This document shows, one piece after another, positions 1-8,973 of a DNA stretch of 64,000 bases. The notes under the pieces were generated by a model. That model was not told where the DNA came from and did not search any database. It saw only the letters and a list, made by a program, of their open reading frames with translations. Position numbers and translations under genes: made by a program. The DNA is from Neocallimastix lanati (nom. inval.) (taxonomy: Eukaryota > Neocallimastigomycota > Neocallimastigomycetes > Neocallimastigales > Neocallimastigaceae): positions 246,001-310,000 of the forward strand of contig JACVTC010000044.1 in assembly GCA_016946835.1 (NCBI GenBank). Reading direction: 5' to 3'. Position 1 is the stretch's first letter; every line of letters starts with the position of its first letter.

Positions 1-560
1 AAAGGAACTATTTATTTATATTATAAAATCATTTAAAAATAATCTTTATTATAGTATATAATATGAATAAATTAAAAATAAAAATAAAATTTAATAGAGA
101 TATGTCCAAAATATATTTTTACAAATAATTAAAAAAAAAGTTATGTCCAAAATAAATTTTTACCAATAATCAAATTTATATTTAAGCTATTTTTCTTATT
201 TCTATTTTTATAATTAATTCATTATCTTATAATAAAAAATTTTTAAAATTGTTATAATGAAATTTTATTTATTAAAAAAAAATAAAATTTAATCATCAGG
301 AAAAAAATATTTTAACGTTTTAAACTGATAATTATTAACTCTCTAAAAAGTAATAAAGTCAACTTTATTTAAATAAAAAAAATAAAATTTATAAAATTTT
401 AGCATCCTTTTTTTTTTTTTTTTTTTTAAATATAATTTTAAAATTAATTTATTAAATAAAAATTAAATAATATATTTTTATTTTTATAAAAATAAAATAC
501 TTAAAATTTAAATAGTATTTTATTTTTTTTATTTTACAAATTTCTAAATTAATTAAATAA
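1..560 (-). repeat. 5' flank module of the ankyrin family, copy A
   Basis: No gene. Read on the minus strand this is the conserved region found upstream of the ankyrin leader genes. It holds the AATCATCAGGAAAAA box near 291-305, the GTTATGTCCAAAATAAA box near 140-156 and the AACTCTCTAAAAAG box near 338-351. It is closely similar to 3895-4440, the flank of the intact gene ending at 3636. The ankyrin gene that copy A would precede lies, if it exists, beyond the left edge of the window. Confidence 0.65.
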
Positions 561-962
561 TTATTTTAATAATCAATAATTACTCTATAAAAAGGTTTTA
601 TTAAACGTGTATAATTTAATGGTTTTATTCCATATTCTTTTTATTTTTTTTTTTTTTTTTATTTAAATCTTCATGTTCTATTAAATATTCTATTAATTCT
701 TTTTTACTATTTTAACAAGCCTAAAATATATGTATATTCATTTGATTTTTTATATCTATATATACTTTATGTTTTAATAAATATTTTTCTTTATCATAAT
801 TTATTGTATGAATCCCATAAAATTATGATGAATAAACCTATTTGTTTTTTTTTTTTATATATATATATTTCTGCTCCATGTTTTACTAAGCATTCTACTA
901 AATCTTTATTTCTACTTTCTCATATTTTGAATAATGGTGTTTCACCTAACCAATATTAGAAG
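560..962 (-). pseudogene. ankyrin-repeat relic, copy A
   Basis: On the minus strand, broken pieces of the 33-residue ankyrin repeat can be read, for example GETPLF followed by SRNKDLVECLVKHGA near 870-950. Stops and indels leave no long frame. It matches 4470-4826 nearly base for base over long stretches and, in the opposite orientation, 20611-20965. It is the C-terminal part of a decayed ankyrin gene duplicated as DNA, not a functional product. Confidence 0.7.
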
Positions 963-967
963 AAAAT

Positions 968-1315
968 GAAATATCAATATATGAAGTGGCAATTATATAA
1001 AAAAAAAAAAAATTCATCATTAAAAGTAAATTATATATAGAAATTCTCTATTATTTTATCGAAAAAAATATGCATGGTATATTATAATACTATTCAGACA
1101 TATCAATATATTAATAAAAAAAATTAGAGTAGTAACCTAAATTTGGAACAGTCATGAAATGATAACATTGATTCTAAAATTAACGAAAGAGAATATTTTT
1201 TTAGTGTATAGTAAATGTTAATAGAATTAACTTCAATTAAGAAATTTATAAATATTTTAATTTTTTTAATAATACTAATAAATGAAATATAATAAATATA
1301 AAAATTAATAAATAA
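968..1315 (+). pseudogene. trypsin-fold protein C-terminal relic, copy A
   Basis: This matches the last 100 or so codons of the gene at 18089-19150. The segments TTATTTTATCGAA, TATGCATGGTATATTA and AAAGAGAATATTTTT are recognisable in order, but indels and stops destroy the frame. It starts abruptly next to an ankyrin relic on the opposite strand. The same junction recurs at 4840 and, inverted, at 20600, so the rearrangement predates the duplications. Confidence 0.7.
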
Positions 1316-1616
1316 ATAGCTAAACAATTTAAAAAAGAATTTTATTAAAATGTTTTAAAAATTATTTATTATTCAATTATTCATTATTCATTATTATTTA
1401 TTTTTATTTATTTTTATTTATTATTTATTTATTATTATTTATTTATAAGTATTGTTTCAATTATTTATTATTTATTATTTAATATAATGGTTAATTATGT
1501 TTAATTATTAATAATAAAATACTTTAAAAGTTGTTATAAGATATAATAATTACAAAATAAAATATAAAAAAAAATGAAATTAAATAAAATAAAATAATAT
1601 AATATATATATAAAAG

Positions 1617-1654
<38 letters not shown>

Positions 1655-2030
1655 GTATTATTTTCATATATATATATTTAAATAAAAAAAAATAATAAAT
1701 ATTAATATAAATTATATATTATAATAAAAAAAATTAATAATCATTCAATTATTATAAATTTTTAAATATTATTATATTATGTAATAACTATTTATAAAAA
1801 AAAAAAAAAAAAATTAAGAAAAGAAAATTAAAATATGACTTTTTTCCATACAAAAAAAAAGTGATTAATTTATAATTAAATAAAATAATAGTCTTAAATT
1901 AGAGGATATAATAAATAATAATAAATAAAATATAATAATAATGATAATAATAATAATATTGTTAATATTATTTATTAAATTATATATAATAAATTTATAA
2001 TAGAGCTTTAAAACATTATTATTATAAGAG
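1315..2030. other. AT-rich spacer with no gene seen
   Basis: Low-complexity A/T sequence with TTATT-type runs near 1365-1475 and a poly-A tract of about 33 bases near 1617-1650. Short open frames here are chance products of the composition. The right end grades into the decayed 3' end of the ankyrin gene ending near 2217. Confidence 0.6.
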
Positions 2031-2217
2031 TATGTTTCATGTTTTTTAAATATTCTAAAAAATTTTATTTCTATTTTTACACGACTTATAAAATGGTGTT
2101 TCACTTTATTAATTTCCTTGATTTATATCTGCTCCTTTTTCCAATAAGTATTCTATTAAATCTTTATTTCCACTATAGCATGCAAATGATAATGGTGTTG
2201 TTCCATTTTTAGTTTTT
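2030..2217 (-). pseudogene. frameshifted C-terminal tail of the 2218-3636 ankyrin gene
   Basis: In another minus-strand frame the ankyrin repeat simply continues: KNGTTPLSFACYSGNKD, then LIEYLLEKGADIN, then a stop, then a further degraded ETPFYKSCKN piece. The frame is lost because the run GAAAAATGGAGCAG near 2240 has one A fewer than the EKNGADINK coding found elsewhere. Either the protein was longer before a one-base loss in an A-run, or the assembly has a homopolymer error. Confidence 0.7.
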
Positions 2218-3636
2218 TTATTTATATCTGCTCCATTTTTCAATTACGTATTCTATTAAATCTATATTTCTACTACTGAATGCTAATGATAATGGTGTTG
2301 TTCCATTTTTAGTTTTTTTATTAATATCTGCTCCATTTTTTACTAAGTATTCTACTAAATCTTTATTTCCACTTTCACATGCATCAAATAATGGTGTTCT
2401 TCCATCTTTTTTTACTTTATTTATATTTGCTCCATGATTTATTACTAAGTATTCCACTAATTCTTTATTTCCACTATAGCATGCATCAAATAATGGTGTT
2501 CTTCCATCTTCATTTTCTTTATCTATGTCTGCTTCATGTTCTACAAAGTATTCTACTAATTCCTTATTTCCACTTTTACATGCGTAAAATAAAGGTGTTT
2601 CACCATTGTCATTATCTTTATTTATATTTACTCCATGATTTATTACTAAGTATTCCACTAATTCTTTATTTCCACTATAGCATGCATTAAATAATGGTGT
2701 TCTTCCATCTTTATTTTCTTTATCAATATCTGCTTCATGTTCTACAAAGTATTCTACTAATTCTTTATTTCCACTTTTACATGAGTAAAATAAAGGTGTT
2801 TCACCATTTATATTTTCTTTATTTATATCTACTTCATGTTCTACTAAGTATTCTACTAATTCTTTATTTCCACTCTCACATGCATCAAATAATGGTGTTT
2901 TACTATTCCATCCATTTTCTTTATTTATATCTGCTCCATGATCTACTAAATATTCTACTAATTCTTTATTCCCACTATAACATGCATTAAATAAAGGTGT
3001 TTCACCATATTTATTTTCTTTATTTATATCTGCTCCAAGTTCTACTAAATATTCTACTAATTCTTTATTTCCACTCTCACATGCATCAAATAATGGTGTT
3101 TCATAATTCCATCTATATTCTTTATTTATATCTTCTCCATGATCTAATAAATATTCTACTAATTCTTTATTTCCACTTCTGCAGGCATCAAATAAAGGTA
3201 TCTCATCATTCTCATAAACAATTTTATCTACATCCACTTCATGTTCTACTAAAAATTTTAATAAATTTGTATTCTTATTTTCAATTATAAAATTAATTAT
3301 AAAATTATAATAATTGTCCTCTTTTTCATAATTTAATTTAATTTTAAACTCATCTTTAGAAATTATTTTATTTAAATCCATTATGGAAATAAATGTTTTG
3401 TTTTTATGGAGAAAAAGTAACCATTTAATAAATTCATTATCAAAAAATTTTGAAATATCAAAAATATGTTTTAATTCAACTATATTAGAATTTTTTATTA
3501 ATTTTTTTATTTCAGAAGAACTTATAAATTTATCATTTTTTTGATTATTTGTTTCAGTTTTTAACCTTTTAGATGTATGTCCATTATCATTATATTCTTT
3601 AGATTTTATAACTCTCTTTTGTACACTGTTATTCAT
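2218..3636 (-). CDS. ankyrin-repeat protein with basic leader, E-type
   Basis: A 472-residue ankyrin protein. Residues 1-135 or so form the family leader: KKR/KSK basic stretch, DNGHTSKRLKTETNNQ, then an amphipathic segment around NSNIVELKHIFDISKFFDNEFIKWLL. KRLK fits the monopartite nuclear-localisation pattern K-K/R-X-K/R. About ten 33-residue repeats follow, of the form TPLFDACESGNKELVEYLV then HGADINKEN. Ankyrin arrays bind proteins, and the partner is unknown. The ATG at 3636 is supported by five other loci where the same leader starts at the same codon. The last residues (EKWSRYK) are a frameshifted reading of EKNGADINK, so the true C-terminus may be longer. The upstream flank is the conserved family flank. 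It may be a live gene with a slightly truncated end or a very young pseudogene. Confidence 0.8.
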   Translation of the reverse strand: MNNSVQKRVIKSKEYNDNGHTSKRLKTETNNQKNDKFISSSEIKKLIKNSNIVELKHIFDISKFFDNEFIKWLLFLHKNKTFISIMDLNKIISKDEFKIKLNYEKEDNYYNFIINFIIENKNTNLLKFLVEHEVDVDKIVYENDEIPLFDACRSGNKELVEYLLDHGEDINKEYRWNYETPLFDACESGNKELVEYLVELGADINKENKYGETPLFNACYSGNKELVEYLVDHGADINKENGWNSKTPLFDACESGNKELVEYLVEHEVDINKENINGETPLFYSCKSGNKELVEYFVEHEADIDKENKDGRTPLFNACYSGNKELVEYLVINHGVNINKDNDNGETPLFYACKSGNKELVEYFVEHEADIDKENEDGRTPLFDACYSGNKELVEYLVINHGANINKVKKDGRTPLFDACESGNKDLVEYLVKNGADINKKTKNGTTPLSLAFSSRNIDLIEYVIEKWSRYK

Positions 3637-3830
3637 ATTTCTTGTAATTGATACTCTTGATAACTCCGTTTATTATTTATTTTTCTATTGTTTTCTAATT
3701 GAAAATTATTTTTTTTTTTTTATTTTCAGTAAAAATAAATTAATATAAATAATAATTATAAAAGCTATTATTTATTTAATAAATATATAATTATATTTTT
3801 TAATTTTATAAATTAAAAAAATAAAATAAA

Positions 3831-3861
<31 letters not shown>

Positions 3862-4470
3862 TAAAAATAAAAACAAGAATAAAAAAAAAAAAAAAGTAAC
3901 AATTATATATTTATATTATAATATCATTTAAAATAATCTTTATTATAATATATAATATGAATAAAATAAAAATAAAAATAAAATTTAATAGAGATATTCA
4001 ATCTATTAAAAAAAAAAAAAAGTTATGTCCAAAATAAATTTTTACAAATAATTAAATTTATACTTTTATTTATGATATTTTTTTTATTTCTATTTTTATA
4101 ATTAATTCATTATCTTATGATAAAAAATTTTTAATAATATAATAATGAAATTTTATTTATTAAAAAAAAATAAAATTTAATCATCAGGGAAAAAATATTT
4201 TAACTTTTTAAATTGATAATTAAATAACTCCCTAAAAAGTAATAAAGTCAACTCAATTTAAATAAAAAAAAAAATTAAAATTTTAGTATCCCTTTATTTT
4301 TTTTTTTTTATATACAATTTTAAAATTTATTTATTAAATAAAAATTAATATATTTTTATAAAAATAAAAATATAAAAATAAAATACTTATAATTTAAATA
4401 GTATTTTATTTTTTTTATTTTACAAATTTCTAAATTAATTAAATAATTATTTTAATAATCAATAATTACT
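3637..4470 (-). promoter_or_regulatory. 5' flank module of the ankyrin gene, copy B
   Basis: On the minus strand, reading toward the ATG, it has the AACTCCCTAAAAAG box, the AATCATCAGGGAAAAA box near 4179-4195, the GTTATGTCCAAAATAAA box near 4022-4038, an A/T run, then AAATAATAAACG and ATCAATTACAAG just before the start codon. These islands recur upstream of the other leader-type ankyrin genes. Promoter function is inferred from position and conservation. Duplication alone could also explain the similarity. Confidence 0.5.
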
Positions 4471-4826
4471 CTATAAAAAGGTTTTATTAAACGTGTATAA
4501 TTTAATGGCTTTATTCCATTTTCTTTTTATTTTTTTTTTATTTAAATCTGAATCATGTTCTATTAAATATTCTATTAATTCTCTTTTACTATTTTAACAA
4601 GCCTAAAATATATATATATTCATTTGACTTTTTATATCTATATATACTTTATATTTTAATAAATATTTTTCTTTATCATAATTTATTGTATGAATCCCAT
4701 AAAATAATGATGTTTCACCATAATCGTTTTTTTTTTATCTATTTCTGCTTCATATTTTACTAAGCATTTTACTAAGTATTTATTTCCACTATCTAATACT
4801 TTGAATAATGGTGTTTTACCTAATTA
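4470..4826 (-). pseudogene. ankyrin-repeat relic, copy B
   Basis: Direct duplicate of the relic at 560-962. Broken ankyrin pieces are readable on the minus strand (DETSLFYGIHTINYDKE, then VKHEAEIDKK) with stops and indels. It sits between the flank of the gene ending at 3636 and a protease-tail relic on the plus strand. Confidence 0.65.
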
Positions 4827-4839
4827 AAATAAAAGGAAA

Positions 4840-5220
4840 ATGGAATATCAACATATGAAGTGGAAATTATATAAGAAAAAAAAAAAAATTTCATCATTCA
4901 AAGTAAATTATATATAGAAATTCTCTATTATTTTATCGAAAAAAAATATGCATGGTATATTATAATACTATTCAGGCATATCAATATATTAATAAAAAAA
5001 ATTAGAGTAGTAACCTGTAATTTGGAACAGTGATAAATTAAATCATAACATTGATTCTGAAATTAAAGAAAGAGAATATTTTTTTAGTCTATAGTAAATG
5101 TTAAAAGATTTAAAATATTTATAAATTATTTAATTGAAGTAATTCTATTAATAATACTAATATATAAATGAAATATAATAAATATAAAAATTAATAAATA
5201 AAAAACTATATAATTAAAAA
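4840..5220 (+). pseudogene. trypsin-fold protein C-terminal relic, copy B
   Basis: Second copy of the degraded 3' end of the 18089-19150 gene. AATATCAACATATGAAG, TATTATTTTATCGAA, TATGCATGGTATATTA and GAAAGAGAATATTTTT appear in order. No frame is kept. Its downstream flank (5230-5515) is similar to the downstream flank of the inverted relic at 12410-13010, so the duplicated unit reaches past the stop codon. Confidence 0.7.
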
Positions 5221-5500
5221 AAAAAAAAAAAAAAAAAGTAAGATTAAAAAGATAATATTAAAATAGATAACCTGAATTATTAACATTTTTGTAAAAAGTT
5301 ATATTAAATTAATACATATCATTCTATATTACTAAAACAATAATTTAAATAAAAATATAAAAATACTAGTATTATTATCTTTTTTATAATTATTATTAAT
5401 ATTAGTTAATTATTATTATTATTGTAATTATGTAATTATTAATGGTATTGTTTTCATTATTATAAAAAATTATGGTTGAGGTTATTATACTTATTGGTAT
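5220..5500 (+). other. 3' flank of the protease relic, no gene
   Basis: A/T-rich sequence homologous, in reverse orientation, to 12410-12740 (shared pieces include GGTTGAGGTTATTATACTTATTGGTAT near 5470-5497 against its reverse complement near 12415-12440) and more weakly to 19990-20165. No coding potential was seen. Confidence 0.5.
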
Positions 5501-5504
5501 TTCT

Positions 5505-5622
5505 AAAGGGTTGGAATTATAATATTTTAAATTATAATTTTAAAGGGTTGGAATTATTATAATATTTTAAATTATAATTTTAAAGGGTTGGAATTATTAT
5601 AATATTTTAAATTATATTTTTA
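5505..5622 (+). repeat. 37-40 bp tandem repeat, three copies
   Basis: The unit AAAGGGTTGGAATTAT followed by ATAATATTTTAAATTATA occurs at 5505, 5542 and 5582. The copies are nearly identical. It lies immediately before the minisatellite element. Confidence 0.85.
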
Positions 5623-5634
5623 AATATAATATTG

Positions 5635-6860
5635 ATATAAAACAAATAGGTGTAGTAAACATTTATATATATTCAGATATTAAATTCATATCTTATTATT
5701 TATAATAATTTATATTATTATACATTTTATATTATTATTATACATTTTATGTTATTATTTATATTTTATATTATTATATATTTTATATTATTTATATTTT
5801 ATATTATTTATATTTTATATTATTTATATTTTATATTATTTATATTTTGTATATATTATATTTTATATTATTATATATATTATATTATTATATATTATAT
5901 TATTTATATTTTGTATATATTATATTATATTTTATATTATTATATATTTTATATTATTTATATTTTATATTATTATATATTTTATATTATTTATATTTTA
6001 TATTATTTATATTTTATATTATTTATATTTTGTATATATTATATTTTATATTATTATATATTTTATATTATTTATATTTTATATTATTTATATTTTATAT
6101 TATTTATATTTTGTATATATTATATTTTATATTATTATATATTTTATATTATTTATATTTTATATTATTTATATTTTATATTATTTATATTTTGTATATA
6201 TTATATTATATTTTATATTATTTATATTTTATATTATTATATATTTTATATTATTTATATTTTATATTATTTATATTTTGTATATATTATATTATATTTT
6301 ATATTATTATATATTTTATATTATTTATATTTTATATTATTTATATTTTGTATATATTATATTATATTTTATATTATTATATATTTTATATTATTTATAT
6401 TTTATATTATTTATATTTTATATTATTTATATTTTGTATATATTATTTATATTTTATATTATTATATATTTTATATTATTTATATTTTGTATTATTTATA
6501 TTTTATATTATTTATATTTTATATTATTATATATTTTATATTATTTATATTTTGTATATATTTCTTAAATATTAAATTATACTTTTTATTATAAATTATT
6601 AAAGTTTTTATAATTAATATAATAGTTTATATTATTTATATATTATTCATATTAAAATATTATTATATTCTTATTTATTATATTTATTAATAATTATATA
6701 TTATTAATACTTTACAGTATAATTAATAATAATTCTTATTCTTGTTTTTGTTTTTCTTTGGTAGAAATACTATTTGTAATAATAAAATAATAAAATATTT
6801 AATAAAAATTATTATTGACTCAAATACAATGAATATCATATATATTATAAATGTCATTAG
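5635..6860 (+). repeat. dispersed noncoding element with a greatly expanded minisatellite core
   Basis: The edges match 21399-21870: GATATAAAACAAATA-GTGTAG, TTCAGATATTAAATT and ATATCTTATTATTTATAATAA on the left, and TTCTTAAATATTAAATTATACTT, ACTTTACAGTATAATTAAT and TTGTTTTTCTTT on the right. Between them here is an array of about 830 bp (5728-6560) built from TTTATATTATTTATATTT-type units punctuated by TTTTGTATATATTAT. The other copy holds under 100 bp of the same motif. Long open frames inside the array are only Tyr/Ile/Leu repeats from the composition and are not genes. Confidence 0.85.
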
Positions 6861-7035
6861 AGTATTTCATAAAATTTATTTAAAAGGTGTAAACTTTTTT
6901 TTTTTTTTTTAGAAAAAATAATTCATTCATATCAGGTAAAATCATTTAATAGTCATTTAATAATATTGAAAAGTATCTGTTGTTATTAATGGCAAAAAAA
7001 TAACCGGTGTGCTAAAAATTCTAATAAATTTTTAT
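6855..7035 (+). repeat. dispersed noncoding repeat, pair with 60735-60895
   Basis: Contains TTTAAAAGGTGTAAACTTTTT, TAATTCATTCATATCAGGTA and CCGGTGTGCTAAAAATTCTAA. The reverse complement of this block occurs at 60735-60895 with the same order and spacing. No open frame. Identity unknown. It is either an old transposon fragment or a duplicated regulatory or RNA segment. Confidence 0.7.
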
Positions 7036-8277
7036 TTTTAAATTTAATACTTAAAACTTATTTCTTCTTCTTCTTCTTCTTCTTATTTATTTTTTTTTCT
7101 TCTTTAATGTTTAAAAATATTAATTATATTATTATTAATTTAAATAAAATAAATAAATAAATAAATAAATTTAAACCATCCAATTAATATTTACTGAGAT
7201 TATATGAAGATTCCAATTGAAACTAAAAAATTTTTTTTTTTTTTAGTTCTTTTTTTTTTTTTTTTAGTTCTTTTTTTTTTTGTACATCCTAAATAAAATA
7301 AATTATAATTAAAGTTTAAAATAAAATAAAAAAAAAAAATTATTATTAAAAAATAATTTAAAGTATTTTAAAAAATATTTCAATAAATTTTATATAAATA
7401 ATAATAATAATTATGATTAAAAAATATAAAAATTTTAATTTTATATTATCATATCTATCTATATATTTTATTTTTTATATTTCTTAATTTTTTTATATTA
7501 TAATAATATAAAATTAAAAAAATAATATTTTTCAAAATTATTATATTATTAAAGATTGGTAAAAAAAAAAAAATTATTAATAAATTTTATTTGTTATTAT
7601 TACTAACAATTCATTAATTCATAAATATATCATATATATATATATATATATTTTTATTAAATCATATTTAATTTCATTTTAATTTCATTTAAAATTACTT
7701 TTTATAAGTACTATTTTTATAAATATAATTCTGTTTTATTTTTTTTTCTTTTTTTTTATTATTTAATTAAAAAAAAAAAATAAAAACCATATTCCTCTCT
7801 TATTTTTTTTTTCTTCTTTTATTAATAATATTTTCTCCTAAATTTTTTTTTTTTTATTATTATTATTAATAAAATTTAAAATAACAAATGACTGATCTAA
7901 TTATTTCAAGTAATCTAATCTAAACTATTTATCAACATTAAAATTTTTATTTTCTTCTAATAATATATTAATTTTATCATGGTATAAGTTATTCAATAGA
8001 ATAATAATAACATCTTTTTTTTTAAACAAAATTACAATAAAAACGAAAAAAAAAAAAAAAAACCAAAAAAAAAAAAAAATTTAATTTTGTAAATATCTTT
8101 TGTTCATGTTTATAATTTTTTTTATTATTATTACATTTTATTTTATTTTGTTTTGTTTTGTTTTTCGTTTTTTTAGTTTTTCAATTCATTATTAAAAATA
8201 GATTAAACTTTTAATTTTTAATTTTTTAATTTTTTTTTTTTTTTTGTTAAGCTATCAATTATTGGTTATACTGAATC
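7035..8277. other. AT-rich region with no gene seen
   Basis: Contains a (TTC)n microsatellite near 7060-7083, several poly-T and poly-A runs, and AATAAATAAATAAAT near 7150. I see no ankyrin, protease or other coding relic on either strand. Confidence 0.55.
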
Positions 8278-8669
8278 AAATAATGATTTAAACCAAAATT
8301 TTTAATTTTATGATTTAATATAAATTTTATTTTTATTTTTATTTTTATTTTTTTTTTTTTTTTATTTCTTTTATTATTTTTTTTTTTTTAAATCTCTTAA
8401 ATTTATTTTATACTCTTAAAAAAAAATTCATTTTTAAAAACTAATTCTATAATAAAGTATTTATGATGATTTTTTTTAAACTAACAATTTAGAACATATA
8501 TGTATAAAAAGTATATGAAAAATTATATAAAAATATAATAACAAAAATATTAAAAAAAAAAAAAAAAATAAAATAAAAAAATAAAAAATATAAAAAAAAA
8601 ATAAAATAAAATAAAATAAAATTTATATTAAATCATAAAATTAAAAATTTTTGGTTTAAATCATTATTT
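8278..8669. repeat. 392-bp segment with 57-bp inverted-repeat ends
   Basis: The left arm at about 8278-8334 (AAATAATGATTTAAACC then AAAATTTTTAATTTTATG and on) is the reverse complement of the right arm at about 8612-8669, differing by one A in a run. The inner 270 bp has no long open frame. The structure resembles a miniature inverted-repeat or foldback element. No clear target duplication was seen, so mobility is inferred from form only. Confidence 0.75.
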
Positions 8670-8763
8670 CCTTTTTTTTTTTTATTTTAATTTTTATTTT
8701 GTTATTTTCATAGTTTTATATATATATATATATATTTTTTTTTTTCATGGGATGATTAATAAT

Positions 8764-8780
8764 AAATAATAAATAAATAA

Positions 8781-8876
<96 letters not shown>

Positions 8877-8886
8877 AATAAAAAAT

Positions 8887-8924
<38 letters not shown>

Positions 8925-8925
8925 C
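8764..8925. repeat. (AAAT)n microsatellite followed by poly-T
   Basis: About 115 bp of AAAT units, then a poly-T run of about 39 bases near 8886-8925. It lies just past the stop codon of the ankyrin gene at 8974-11766. Confidence 0.9.
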
Positions 8926-8973
8926 TCTATATTAATAATTAAAGTTTTTATATTTATTTATATATTTATTTAT

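Noticed and set aside
2379..3290. Plus-strand frames with MHQIMVFFHL-type repeats
   Set aside because: Antisense of the ankyrin repeats of the 2218-3636 gene. The same shadows appear over every E-type array.
5749..6594. Open frames of 240-280 codons rich in Tyr, Ile, Leu and Phe
   Set aside because: They lie wholly within the TTTATATTA minisatellite, are open in several frames at once and are absent in the second copy of the element.
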